This document shows positions 1 through 7,839 of a stretch of DNA of 64,000 nucleotides, piece after piece. The stretch comes from Streptomyces sp. Alt3 (lineage in GTDB: Bacteria > Actinomycetota > Actinomycetes > Streptomycetales > Streptomycetaceae), in contig NZ_CP120983.1 of the NCBI RefSeq assembly GCF_030719215.1, positions 4,154,001 to 4,218,000 on the forward strand, given 5' to 3'. Made by a program: the position numbers and the translations under genes. The notes under the pieces were generated by a model. The model had not been told where the DNA came from, searched no databases, and was given only the letters and a program-made list of their open reading frames with translations. The number at the start of each line of letters is the position of its first letter. Positions within the stretch are counted from its first letter, which is position 1.

Positions 1-879
1 GATCATCTTCGCGTTGCCGAGGTCGTTGCTCATCTTGCCGAAGACGGTGTTGCAGGACCAGCGCAGGGCCTCACGGAGCGAGGCGTTCTCGCAGGGGATG
101 TCCCCCTCGTTCTGCAGCAGGTTGGTCGACAGGGGCAGTCGCCAGGGGAGCGGGGAGTCCGTCTCCTCGTCGATGTCGGTGTAGAGGCCGTTCTCCAGCG
201 CCGCCGCGGCCGTGACGACCTTGAACGTCGAGCCGGGCGGGTAGGTCTCCCGCAGGGCCCGGTTCAGCATCGGCTTGTCCTTGTCCTGCAGGAGCTTCTG
301 CCGGGCGTCGGAGTCCTCCATGGAGTTGCCCGCGAAGACCGAGGGGTCGTACGAGGGGGTGCTGGCCAGCGCGAGGACGGCGCCGGTCTGCGGGTCGAGC
401 GCGGCGACGGCGCCCTTCTTGGCTCCCAGCCCCTTGAAGGCCGCCTTCTGGGCGGCACCGTTGAGGGTGGTGACGATGTTCCCGCCGGTCTTCTTCTCGC
501 CGGTGAACATCGACAGGGTGCGGTCGAAGAACAGCTGGTCGCTGTTGCCGGTGAGGATGCCGTCCTCGATGCTCTCCAGCTGCGAGGAGTCGAAGGCCTG
601 CGAGGAGTAGCCGGTGACGGGCGCCCACATGGGGCCGTTCTTCCAGACGCGCTTGTACTGGAAGTCACTGTCCGTCGTCTCGACGGAGCCCGTCACGGGC
701 TCGCCGTCGACGATGATGTTTCCGCGTTCGTGGGCGTAGCGCTCGATCTGGACGCGGCGGTTGTGCTCGTTCGCGTTGAGCTCGTCGGCGCGCACGTACT
801 GGATGTAGTTGGTGCGGACGAGCAGGGCCAGGACGAGGATCCCGCAGAAGAGCGCGATCCTGCGCAGCGGCTTGTTCAC
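1..879 (-). CDS. pbpA: Penicillin-binding protein PbpA, transpeptidase (3' part cut by window edge)
   Basis: The first 293 codons are visible and the frame runs off base 1. A GTG start at 879 overlaps the rodA stop by a few bases (translational coupling). The product begins with a basic segment and one membrane anchor (about residues 7-24), then a PBP dimerisation region. The class B transpeptidase motifs seen are S-T-F-K at residues 217-220 (nucleophile Ser217) and S-C-N at 275-277; the K-T-G box lies beyond the edge. Class B PBPs crosslink peptidoglycan and work with a SEDS polymerase, here the adjacent rodA. The gene is last of the visible fhaA-fhaB-pstP-rodA-pbpA operon; a PASTA kinase would be expected next, outside the window. 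Confidence 0.95.
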   Translation of the reverse strand, partial: MNKPLRRIALFCGILVLALLVRTNYIQYVRADELNANEHNRRVQIERYAHERGNIIVDGEPVTGSVETTDSDFQYKRVWKNGPMWAPVTGYSSQAFDSSQLESIEDGILTGNSDQLFFDRTLSMFTGEKKTGGNIVTTLNGAAQKAAFKGLGAKKGAVAALDPQTGAVLALASTPSYDPSVFAGNSMEDSDARQKLLQDKDKPMLNRALRETYPPGSTFKVVTAAAALENGLYTDIDEETDSPLPWRLPLSTNLLQNEGDIPCENASLREALRWSCNTVFGKMSNDLGNAKMI

Positions 880-2276
880 GGTCGGACCACCTGGGTCATC
901 TCGGCGTCCGGGGACGGTGCGGGGGCCGGGGCGGGACGTCGGGCCGTGTCACTGATTCTGATCAGGATGCCGATCAGTGCCCAGTTGGCGATGACGGACG
1001 AACCACCGGCCGCCATGAACGGCATGGTCATACCCGTCAGCGGGATGAGCCCCATGACACCGCCGGCCACCACGAAGACCTGGATGGCGAAGGAGCCGGA
1101 GAGGCCGATCGCGAGGAGCTTGCCGAAGGGATCCCGGGCGGCGAGCGCCGTACGGACGCCGCGCTCGACGATCAGGCCGTAGACGAGCAGGACGGCCATC
1201 ATGCCGGCCAGCCCGAGTTCCTCGCCGACGGTGGCGAGGATGAAGTCGGAGTTGGCGGCGAAGCCGATCAGGTCGGAGTTGCCCTGCCCGAGCCCGGTGC
1301 CGAGGGTTCCTCCGGAGCCGAAGGCCATGAGCGACTTGGCCATCTGCTCGCTGGCCGCCTCCTTGCCCCAGCCCGCGAAGGGGTCGAGCCAGGCGGTGAC
1401 ACGGTCCTGCACGTGCGGCTCGAACGTCGCGACGCCGACGGCGCCGGCACCGGACATCAACAGACCGAAGACGATCCAGCTGGTGCGTTCGGTGGCGACG
1501 TACAGCATGACGACGAACATGCCGAAGAACAGAAGCGAGGACCCCAGGTCGGTCTCGAAGACCAGGATGAGGATCGAGAACGCCCAGACCATCAGGATCG
1601 GGCCGAGGTCACGGCCGCGGGGGAGGTAGAGGCCCATGAAGCGGCGGCTGGCGAGGGCCAGTGCGTCGCGTTTGACCATCAGGTACCCGGCGAAGAACAC
1701 CGCGATGATGATCTTCGCGAACTCTCCCGGCTGGATCGTTCCGACGCCAGGAATCTTGATCCAGATCTTGGCGCCGTTCACGGCGGGGAAGAACATGGGA
1801 AGGATCAGCAGGACCAGCGCGACCAGCATCGAGATGTAGGTGTAGCGCTGCAGGATGCGGTGGTCCTTGAGGACGACCAGGACGAGGACCAGGAAGGCCA
1901 CGCCGACCGCCGAGAACATCAGCTGCTTCGAGGCGGCAGGGGCGAACGTCTTGATGGCCTGGAACCGTTCCGACTGGTCCAGCCGCCAGATGAGGGCCAG
2001 CCCCAGTCCGTTCAGCAGGGTCGCCAGCGGCAGCAGCAGCGGGTCCGCGTACGGAGCGAATCTCCGCACCGCGAGATGTGCCACACCGCCGAGCAGTGCG
2101 AGGCCCAGGCCGTACCCGAGCATGCCCGCGGGCAGTTCGCCGTTGAGGGCGAGGCCCACGTTGGCGTACGCGAACACCGAGATCAGAACGGCGAAGGCGA
2201 CCAGCGCCAGCTCGGTGTTACGGCGGCTCGGCGCGTCGATCGCGCCGATGGTCGTGGTGTTGGTGACAACGCTCAT
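876..2276 (-). CDS. rodA: SEDS peptidoglycan glycosyltransferase, FtsW/RodA/SpoVE family
   Basis: 466 aa with many hydrophobic segments spread along the whole length, as in SEDS lipid II polymerases. Family-like stretches include the C-terminal P-F-M-A-A-G-G-S-S-V-I-A-N-W region, typical of the last helices. ATG start at 2276. It lies between pstP and pbpA, the order known from mycobacterial rodA-pbpA operons, which supports a SEDS-PBP pair for wall synthesis. I assign RodA rather than FtsW from this context; true FtsW normally sits in the dcw cluster. The N-terminus carries about 25 polar residues before the first helix. Confidence 0.93.
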   Translation of the reverse strand: MSVVTNTTTIGAIDAPSRRNTELALVAFAVLISVFAYANVGLALNGELPAGMLGYGLGLALLGGVAHLAVRRFAPYADPLLLPLATLLNGLGLALIWRLDQSERFQAIKTFAPAASKQLMFSAVGVAFLVLVLVVLKDHRILQRYTYISMLVALVLLILPMFFPAVNGAKIWIKIPGVGTIQPGEFAKIIIAVFFAGYLMVKRDALALASRRFMGLYLPRGRDLGPILMVWAFSILILVFETDLGSSLLFFGMFVVMLYVATERTSWIVFGLLMSGAGAVGVATFEPHVQDRVTAWLDPFAGWGKEAASEQMAKSLMAFGSGGTLGTGLGQGNSDLIGFAANSDFILATVGEELGLAGMMAVLLVYGLIVERGVRTALAARDPFGKLLAIGLSGSFAIQVFVVAGGVMGLIPLTGMTMPFMAAGGSSVIANWALIGILIRISDTARRPAPAPAPSPDAEMTQVVRP

Positions 2277-2297
2277 GTGCTGAAGGCCCCCTACGGC

Positions 2298-3785
2298 TTA
2301 CTGCTTACCGCACTGCAGGGCCAGCTTCTTCTCTTCCTCCGAGAGGCTGGGGCCGGGAGTGGGAGTCGCGGTCTTGGTCCCCTTGGCGGGGGACGTGGCG
2401 GAAGTGCTGTCGGAGGCGTCGCCGGCCTTGTCCTGGTCCTTGGCGGCGTTGGCGTCCGCCTCGGCCGCGCGGCGCTGTGCGTCCTTCTTGCAGGCGGAGG
2501 CCTGTGCGTCGAGCTCGCTGATCTTCTTGCGGGCGTCGGAGAGGTTGCCCTGGGAGATGGTCGACTCGACCTGCTTGCGCCAGTACGGCGGCAGGTACTT
2601 CAGCTCGATCTCGGTGTTCTCCTCGACCTTCGAGAGGGACACCCAGGCCAGGTCCTGGCTGATTCCGCGGTACAGCGCGACGTTGTCGTCCTTCGTGCCC
2701 ACGTAGAACTGGGTCTGGGTCCAGCGGTATCCGCCGTACACGCCGCCGCCGACGACGGCGAGGGCGAGCACGATGTAGAACGACCGCTTCAGCCACCTGC
2801 GACGGCCACGGGGCTTCACGAAGTCTTCGTCGGTGTACGAGTTGAAGGCGTCGTCCGGACCGGATCCGTAGCCCATGTCGTCACCGCTGCCGGGAGGGCC
2901 GAAGCCTCCGGCCGGCGGCTGAACGGGCAGGCCGAGGCCTGCCGCGCGTCCCGCCGGTGTCTCCATGGCCCGGCCGTCGTTCGCCTGGGCGGCCTGGTTC
3001 TCGGCGACCGCGCCGACGACGACCGGGGTGTCGTTGAGCTGCCCGGCCAAGGTGTCGTTGCTGTCGACGTCCAGGACGTCGGCGACGATGCAGGTGATGT
3101 TGTCGGGACCGCCGCCCCGCAGGGCGAGCTGGATGAGGTCCTGGATGGTCTCCTGCGGGCCCTGGTAGCTGGCCAGGGTCTCTTCCATCGTCTGGTGGGA
3201 GACGACGCCGGAGAGGCCGTCCGAGCAGATCAGGTAGCGGTCACCGGCGCGGACCTCACGGATCGAGAGATCGGGCTCCACGTGGTCGCCGCTGCCCAGG
3301 GCCCGCATCAGCAGGGAGCGCTGCGGGTGGGTGGTGGCCTCCTCCTCCGTGATCCTGCCCTCGTCGACGAGACGCTGCACCCACGTGTGGTCCTGGGTGA
3401 TCTGGGTCAGGACGCCGTCACGCAGGAGGTAGGCACGGGAGTCGCCGACGTGCACGAGGCCGAGGCGCTGGCCGGTCCAGAGCAGGGCGGTGAGCGTCGT
3501 GCCCATGCCCTCCAGCTGAGGGTCCTCCTCGACCATGACGCGCAGCTGGTCGTTGGCCCGCTGGACCGCCGTGCCGAGCGAGGTGAGGATGTCGGATCCC
3601 GGGACGTCGTCGTCGAGCTGGACGAGTGTGGAGATCACCTCGGAGCTGGCGACCTCGCCGGCCGCCTGGCCGCCCATGCCGTCGGCGATGGCGAGAAGAC
3701 GGGGCCCGGCGTAGCCGGAGTCCTCGTTGCCTTCCCGGATCATGCCCTTGTGCGATCCGGCGGCGAAGCGCAGGGACAAGCTCAT
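2298..3785 (-). CDS. pstP: PP2C-type protein phosphatase PstP, membrane anchored
   Basis: 495 aa from the ATG at 3785, chosen because a GAGGTG ribosome site precedes it and the product then starts like family members (MSLSLRFAAGSHKGMIREGN); the frame stays open upstream to 3839. The PP2C domain (about 1-240) shows the metal motifs A-D-G-M-G-G near residue 35, V-G-D-S-R-A near 107, C-S-D-G-L-S-G near 187 and G-G-P-D-N-I-T near 228. A polar linker is followed by one membrane helix (about 335-355) and an external domain rich in K, A, D and T. PstP removes phosphates placed by PknA/PknB-type kinases on wall enzymes and FHA proteins. It ends in TAA. Confidence 0.95.
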   Translation of the reverse strand: MSLSLRFAAGSHKGMIREGNEDSGYAGPRLLAIADGMGGQAAGEVASSEVISTLVQLDDDVPGSDILTSLGTAVQRANDQLRVMVEEDPQLEGMGTTLTALLWTGQRLGLVHVGDSRAYLLRDGVLTQITQDHTWVQRLVDEGRITEEEATTHPQRSLLMRALGSGDHVEPDLSIREVRAGDRYLICSDGLSGVVSHQTMEETLASYQGPQETIQDLIQLALRGGGPDNITCIVADVLDVDSNDTLAGQLNDTPVVVGAVAENQAAQANDGRAMETPAGRAAGLGLPVQPPAGGFGPPGSGDDMGYGSGPDDAFNSYTDEDFVKPRGRRRWLKRSFYIVLALAVVGGGVYGGYRWTQTQFYVGTKDDNVALYRGISQDLAWVSLSKVEENTEIELKYLPPYWRKQVESTISQGNLSDARKKISELDAQASACKKDAQRRAAEADANAAKDQDKAGDASDSTSATSPAKGTKTATPTPGPSLSEEEKKLALQCGKQ

Positions 3786-3914
3786 GCGCACCTCGCCCGT
3801 CGGTTCGGGGTACAGCCGGTCTCGAGCCACACTGCCCACCCTCCGGTCGGGAGCCGGGTCGGGTCCGTTGTCAGGACCGCCGCGGCTCGCTCGCTCCGCT
3901 CGCTCATTGTCGTA

Positions 3915-4433
3915 CTACTTCCGCAGCTCGATGACGGTCTTGCCGATGCGGATCGGCGCGCCCAGCGGAACAGGTGTCGGGGTGGTGAGCCGGGTCCGGT
4001 CGAGATAGGTGCCATTGGTGGACCCGAGATCCTCGACGATCCACTGGCCGTCACGGTCCGGGTAGATCCTGGCATGCCTGCTGGACGCGTAGTCGTCATC
4101 CAGCACGATCGTTGAGTCGTGCGCGCGGCCCAGGGTGATGGTCTGGCCCTGGAGCGCCACGGTGGTGCCCGTGAGCGTGCCTTCGGAGACGACCAGCTTG
4201 GTGGGTGCTCCGCGGCGCTGGCGCCCGGACTGCTGGCGCTGCTGAGGCGGCGCTGCTTGTTGTTGTTGGCGCCCCTGTTGAGGGCGGGTGTCAGCGGCAG
4301 TGCGGCGTGAACCGCGCTGCGTGACACGCGTACCGAACAGGTCGCTGCGAATGACCTGGACGGCCACGATTACGAATAGCCACAGAACAGCCAGGAAACC
4401 TAGCCGCATGACCGTCAGGGTCAGCTCTGACAT
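3915..4433 (-). CDS. fhaB: FHA-domain protein FhaB, membrane anchored
   Basis: 172 aa. One N-terminal membrane helix (about residues 7-26), a Q/R/P-rich linker, then one FHA domain (about 95-168) with the phosphothreonine-binding G-R, S-x-x-H and D-x-x-S-T-N-G-T signatures (GRAHDSTIVLDDDYASSRHA; LGSTNGT). FHA domains read phosphothreonine written by Ser/Thr kinases. It is positioned between fhaA and pstP, as in the actinobacterial wall-control operon. The start at 4433 is the only one preserving the membrane anchor. In mycobacteria the homologue associates with division proteins; that role is inferred here. Confidence 0.93.
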   Translation of the reverse strand: MSELTLTVMRLGFLAVLWLFVIVAVQVIRSDLFGTRVTQRGSRRTAADTRPQQGRQQQQAAPPQQRQQSGRQRRGAPTKLVVSEGTLTGTTVALQGQTITLGRAHDSTIVLDDDYASSRHARIYPDRDGQWIVEDLGSTNGTYLDRTRLTTPTPVPLGAPIRIGKTVIELRK

Positions 4434-4443
4434 TGCCCCCGCT

Positions 4444-5298
4444 TCACCCTTCGGCTTGCCGGTAAACGATGGTGGTGCTGCCCACGACGATCCGCGAGCC
4501 GTCGCGGAGCGTAGCGCGGGTGGTGTGCTGCCCGTCTACCACGATGCCGTTGGTAGACCCGAGATCCTGGATCGTCGAGGGCGTTCCGGTCCGGATCTCA
4601 CAGTGCCGGCGCGATACGCCGGGGTCGTCGATCCGCACGTCGGCGTCGGTGCTTCGTCCCATCACCAACGTCGGGCGGGAGATCTGATGGCGGGTGCCGT
4701 TGATCTCGATCCAGCGTCGCACCTGGGCGTCCGGCACGGGGCCGGATCCGGTCGGCGGGCGCCGGTCGTTGGGAGTGCCACCCGGACGCCCGGCGCCCTG
4801 CGGCGGGGCCGGGGGCATGGGCGGGGCGGAAGCCGGCGGGTAACCGTAACCGCCCTGTCCTTGCGGTGAGGGCCGGTTCGGCTGGCCCTGGGGAGCGGGG
4901 CCGCCGTGCTGGTCCTGTGACGAACTCGACGCCAGGGTCCGGCTGCGTACACGGTAGAGACCCGTGTCGAGGTCGTCCGCCTTCTCCAGGTGGACCTTGA
5001 TCGGTCCCATGAAGGTGTACCGCTGCTGCTTGGCGTAGTCACGTACGAGGCCCGACAGCTCGTCGCCGAGCTGGCCGGAGTACGGGCTGAGCCGCTCGAA
5101 GTCCGGGGTGCTGAGCTCGACGATGAAGTCGTTGGGCACGACGGTCCGCTCGCGGTTCCAGATCGTGGCGTTGTTGTCGCACTCGCGCTGGAGGGCTCCT
5201 GCGATCTCGACCGGCTGCACCTCGGACTTGAAGACCTTGGCGAAGGTGCCGTTGACCAGACCTTCGAGACGCTGCTCGAAACGCTTCATGACTCCCAT
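4444..5298 (-). CDS. fhaA: FHA-domain protein FhaA (DUF3662 + FHA)
   Basis: 284 aa from the ATG at 5298, which has a very strong GGAGGAGGT ribosome site; an open frame continues upstream to 5535 but lacks family-like sequence. Order: conserved N-terminal DUF3662 domain (about 1-115, starting MGVMKRFEQRLEGLVNGTF), a P/Q/G-rich disordered linker (about 120-195), and a C-terminal FHA domain (about 205-280; VMGRSTDADVRIDDPGVSRR, LGSTNGIV). In mycobacteria FhaA binds phosphorylated MviN/MurJ-type flippase; that function is established for the family and inferred here. First gene of the visible operon. Confidence 0.95.
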   Translation of the reverse strand: MGVMKRFEQRLEGLVNGTFAKVFKSEVQPVEIAGALQRECDNNATIWNRERTVVPNDFIVELSTPDFERLSPYSGQLGDELSGLVRDYAKQQRYTFMGPIKVHLEKADDLDTGLYRVRSRTLASSSSQDQHGGPAPQGQPNRPSPQGQGGYGYPPASAPPMPPAPPQGAGRPGGTPNDRRPPTGSGPVPDAQVRRWIEINGTRHQISRPTLVMGRSTDADVRIDDPGVSRRHCEIRTGTPSTIQDLGSTNGIVVDGQHTTRATLRDGSRIVVGSTTIVYRQAEG

Positions 5299-5612
5299 GG
5301 GGCACCTCCTCCTGTGTCGTCTTCGCTGTACTGCTTGCTGATCGTATCCACGCGTCGGGAAATCGGCTGGTTCCCCTTGTCTGCACAGTGGATGAGTGTC
5401 ACCCCTCACACGGATCGTAGAGGTGCCCTCCTGACAGTGTCCCGCACTCCGGGTGCACTCAGGAGGAGTGGGGCCAGGCTTTCCGCGTTCCCGGTTCCCC
5501 TCGCGAGTCCGGCGAAACAACGGATGTGAATCCACCCAGTCCAGCGTGCTAATCTTCGGTTGTCGCCAGGCGCTCGCACCACACAGTGGGAGAGTCTGAA
5601 AACACCACTCTT
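5299..5612. promoter_or_regulatory. Intergenic region with divergent promoters for fhaA operon and tRNA-Leu
   Basis: No credible gene lies in these 314 bases. The left part is the fhaA leader with its ribosome site. On the right a TAATCT hexamer at 5550-5555 is a plausible -10 element for the tRNA gene 57 bases further on. I could not assign a convincing -35 element. Confidence 0.45.
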
Positions 5613-5695
5613 GCGCGAGTGGCGGAACGGCAGACGCGCTGGCTTCAGGTGCCAGTGTCCTTAGGGACGTGGGGGTTCAAATCCCCCCTCGCGCA
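5613..5695 (+). tRNA. tRNA-Leu (anticodon CAG)
   Basis: Full cloverleaf by eye: acceptor GCGCGAG / CTCGCGC with discriminator A; D arm GCG...CGC; anticodon stem CTGGC / GCCAG enclosing the loop TTCAGGT, anticodon CAG reading CUG; a long class II variable arm (TGTCCTTAGGGACG) as expected for leucine; T arm GGGGGTTCAAATCCCCC. The CCA end is not encoded, usual for Streptomyces. CUG is the main Leu codon in such GC-rich genomes. Confidence 0.97.
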
Positions 5696-5734
5696 CAACA
5701 GGCAGTCGCTTGCGGCAGCCAGGTTGGTTCGACA

Positions 5735-5770
5735 GAACCCCCGCACCGGATCTATCCGGTGCGGGGGTTC
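5735..5770. terminator. Perfect 16-bp hairpin downstream of tRNA-Leu
   Basis: Arms 5735-5750 and 5755-5770 are exact reverse complements with a TCTA loop, followed by TTCGTTGT. It is placed about 40 bases after the tRNA and is its probable terminator. Confidence 0.85.
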
Positions 5771-6012
5771 TTCGTTGTGTGTCTCGCTCTGTGTACGGTC
5801 CGCTCGGATGCCTCTCGGTGGATCTTTCCGGCCGTCGCCCCGCGCGGTCGAAGTCGGCTGTGCCCCCTGCGGAGGGTGATGCAGTTCGCTGCCTCGGTGG
5901 CGCCCCCGAGGCGCCTCGAATACCTGATGGTGCGGGCATGGATCGGATGCGTGTGAGGGGTCCTGTGATGAAGCCCGCACCTGGGGTGGAGGGGCGGGCT
6001 GCGCAGGCTGCT

Positions 6013-6026
6013 GTTTCACGTGAAAC
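6013..6026. other. parS site 1 (ParB-binding palindrome)
   Basis: Exact GTTTCACGTGAAAC, the 14-bp perfect palindrome established as Streptomyces parS. It lies in the intergenic region between tRNA-Leu and the azoreductase gene. ParB loads here and spreads to organise the origin region for segregation during sporulation. Confidence 0.93.
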
Positions 6027-6030
6027 GTCA

Positions 6031-6062
6031 GATCCGCACCAAAGAGGTGTTTGGTGCGGATC
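6031..6062. terminator. Hairpin downstream of the azoreductase gene
   Basis: 13-bp exact arms (6031-6043, 6050-6062), loop GAGGTG, about 100 bases after the stop of the minus-strand azoreductase gene and four bases from parS 1. Probable terminator for that gene. Confidence 0.65.
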
Positions 6063-6165
6063 CCGAGTGGTCTGTATGTGTGGTCGGTATGTCGGTTAGT
6101 CGGCTCCGGGTGACTGCAGGGGGCTTCGGGTGATTTCCGATGGCGCCAGGCGGCTTCAGGCGGCC

Positions 6166-6777
6166 TCAGGCGGCGAAGCGTGCTGCCAGGGTCTTGGCCT
6201 TCGCCGCGGCGTCTGCGAACGCCTGGGTGCGGGAGGCGTCGGCGAGCGGGATGAGCTCGGCCATCTCGGGATTCGAGTGCGCCAGGGTCAACTCCGGCAC
6301 GATGAAATCGACTTCGGCCCCGAGCATGCCGGTCAGCACCTTCTCCAGGTAGTTCTGGACGAACTCGAAGCTCTCGCGCGGGGTGCCCGGGGCGTACGAA
6401 CCACCGCGGCTGGCCACGACGGTGATCGGGGTGCCGGCGACAGAGCCCTCCGGGCCTGCGGTGTGGCCGACGATGATCACCTGGTCCAGCCATGCCTTCA
6501 AGGTGGACGGGATGGAGAAGTTGTACATCGGTGCGCCGATGAGTACGGCATCCGCGCCGACCAGTTCGGCGACGAGCTCCCCGCGCAGCGCGTCCTCGGA
6601 GCCGGCGGCCGCAGCCGAGGCGTCCAGGTGGGGCAGGGGATTGGCTGCGAGGTCGCGGTACACGACCTGGCCGTCGGGGTGCTGCTCGCGCCATTCCGCG
6701 ACGAAGGCGGCGGTTACCTCACGCGATGTCGAGCCCTGAGGGAAGACGGCGGAGTCGAGGTGCAGGAGCGTGGCCAT
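6166..6777 (-). CDS. azoR: FMN-dependent NADH-azoreductase / flavodoxin-fold quinone reductase
   Basis: 203 aa, the usual length of AzoR-type enzymes. The flavodoxin-like fold shows the N-terminal L-H-L-D-S-A phosphate-binding strand-loop, the A-P-M-Y-N-F-S-I-P segment and a S-R-G-G-S-Y loop, both characteristic for FMN binding in this family. These cytosolic homodimers use NADH to reduce quinones and azo compounds. The ATG at 6777 has a GGAG ribosome site 7-8 bases upstream. Divergent from an HxlR regulator gene starting at 6934, a common pairing in which the regulator senses electrophiles and controls the reductase. Confidence 0.9.
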   Translation of the reverse strand: MATLLHLDSAVFPQGSTSREVTAAFVAEWREQHPDGQVVYRDLAANPLPHLDASAAAAGSEDALRGELVAELVGADAVLIGAPMYNFSIPSTLKAWLDQVIIVGHTAGPEGSVAGTPITVVASRGGSYAPGTPRESFEFVQNYLEKVLTGMLGAEVDFIVPELTLAHSNPEMAELIPLADASRTQAFADAAAKAKTLAARFAA

Positions 6778-6887
6778 GGGGATCTCCGTAGAAGCTGAAG
6801 GGGTGGCTCGACGCCGGCTCCCGGAGGCTGCCCTGGGACCGCGAATGTGAGCCTTCTTTTTCGTATGTCGCTATGTATAACACAGGA

Positions 6888-6904
6888 GCTTACTTTTAAT
6901 AAGC
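6888..6904. promoter_or_regulatory. Candidate HxlR operator in azoR-hxlR divergent region
   Basis: Inverted repeat GCTTA-N7-TAAGC. Its left part (GAGCTTACTTTT from 6887) resembles GAGCCTTCTTTT at 6849, so two similarly oriented half-sites lie in an unusually A/T-rich stretch. Candidate operator only. Confidence 0.4.
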
Positions 6905-6921
6905 CCCGCACGTCGGCGCAG

Positions 6922-6927
6922 TACCCT
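6922..6927 (+). promoter_or_regulatory. -10 element (TACCCT) for leaderless hxlR
   Basis: TACCCT ends 6 bases before the ATG at 6934 and there is no separate ribosome site, the pattern of leaderless Streptomyces genes. Confidence 0.5.
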
Positions 6928-6933
6928 GGGGTC

Positions 6934-7278
6934 ATGGCAGATCACAGCGAGCAGGCCTGTCGGCGGGTGGACGCGAGCATCACTCGCGTCTTCGAGCTGT
7001 TCGGGAAGCGCTGGACGGGCCCGATCGTCTCGGTGCTGATGCAGCAGCCCGTGCACTTCGCGGATCTGCGGCGGGCGATTCCGGGCATCAGCGAGCGGAT
7101 GCTTTCGGACCGGTTGTCCGAACTGGGGGCTGCCGGCCTCGTGGTGCGAGAGGTCGACGAAGGGCCGCCGCTGAGGGTGGCGTACCGGCTGACGGAGGCC
7201 GGTGCCGCCATGGAGCCCGCGCTCAAGGAGCTCGGGCAGTGGGCGGATGCCTATCTGGGTGGCTCTGGGAGCTGTTGA
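6934..7278 (+). CDS. HxlR-family winged-helix regulator
   Basis: 114 aa from the ATG at 6934; the frame is open 87 bases further upstream but those codons are A/T-rich promoter sequence. HxlR signature: a Cys in the N-terminal helix (EQACRRVD, about residue 8), then F-E-L-F-G-K-R-W-T-G-P-I-V and the winged helix with R-R-A-I-P-G-I-S-E-R-M-L-S-D-R-L. HxlR proteins are dimers, often with a redox- or electrophile-sensitive Cys. Divergent orientation from azoR suggests it controls that gene and itself. Confidence 0.9.
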   Translation: MADHSEQACRRVDASITRVFELFGKRWTGPIVSVLMQQPVHFADLRRAIPGISERMLSDRLSELGAAGLVVREVDEGPPLRVAYRLTEAGAAMEPALKELGQWADAYLGGSGSC

Positions 7279-7304
7279 ACGGCCGCCGGCGCCCGAGTGG
7301 GGGC

Positions 7305-7757
7305 CTACCGGGGTGACGGGGCTTCCCCTGTCGAGTTGTAGCGAAGCAGATACTGCGCGAACCGCTCGAGGTCCTCCGGGGTCCACGCTCCGAGGCGTTC
7401 CCTGTACGCGGCTCGACGGCTGGCCTGGGTCGAGGCGAGTGCCTCGGTGCCGGCGGCGGTGGGGTGCAGTACCTGGATGCGCTGGTCGTCCGGGTCGGGA
7501 TGGCGCTCCACCAGTCCGAGCTTCTCCAGCGTCGCGACCTGTCGGCTGACTGTCGACTTGTCCAGCATGTAGTGCGCGGCCAGATCGGTCGCGCGGCAGC
7601 CGTGCCGGTGATCGATGTGCGCGAGCAGCGTGTACGAGACCAGTGGCAGATCTGGGTGGAGCCGTGCCGCGGTCGAACGTGCGCGGCGTGCGAAAGCCGT
7701 CAGTTCGCGCTGGATCACATCCAGCGACTCCTCGCGGTCCCGGGGGGTGTCCGCCAC
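7305..7757 (-). CDS. MarR-family transcriptional regulator
   Basis: 150 aa from the GTG at 7757, preferred over upstream in-frame positions (to 7847) because GAAGGTG precedes it at good spacing and the extra residues are encoded across the palindromic operator. MarR winged helix: S-Y-T-L-L-A-H-I, then A-T-D-L-A-A-H-Y-M-L-D-K-S-T-V-S-R-Q-V-A-T-L-E-K-L-G-type recognition helix and the wing D-P-D-D-Q-R. Divergent from a membrane protein gene at 7840, with a perfect palindrome between them; a local repressor is likely. Convergent with hxlR. Confidence 0.9.
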   Translation of the reverse strand: MADTPRDREESLDVIQRELTAFARRARSTAARLHPDLPLVSYTLLAHIDHRHGCRATDLAAHYMLDKSTVSRQVATLEKLGLVERHPDPDDQRIQVLHPTAAGTEALASTQASRRAAYRERLGAWTPEDLERFAQYLLRYNSTGEAPSPR

Positions 7758-7781
7758 GTGAATCACCTTCTCGAAATTATA

Positions 7782-7796
7782 GTTGTATGCTACAAC
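7782..7796. promoter_or_regulatory. MarR operator palindrome
   Basis: Perfect GTTGTA-TGC-TACAAC inverted repeat between the divergent MarR and membrane-protein genes, with an extra GTTGTA half-site near 7807. Size and placement fit a MarR dimer site. Confidence 0.65.
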
Positions 7797-7839
7797 GAAT
7801 GTAGGAGTTGTAAAAGCCAACCATTGGAGGAGTCGTCGA

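Larger units (their letters stand above)
5696..6165. other. Intergenic region after tRNA-Leu: two hairpins and a parS site, no gene
   Basis: These 470 bases hold a perfect 16-bp hairpin (5735-5770), a parS site (6013-6026) and a 13-bp hairpin (6031-6062). The rest (5771-6012) has open frames but no ribosome site, family resemblance or consistent codon pattern, so I see no gene. Confidence 0.6.

Noticed and set aside
1413..4115. A 900-codon open frame on the plus strand
   Set aside because: Exactly antisense to rodA, pstP and fhaB; its translation is low-complexity D/E/R/Q-rich as expected for the opposite strand of GC-rich genes.
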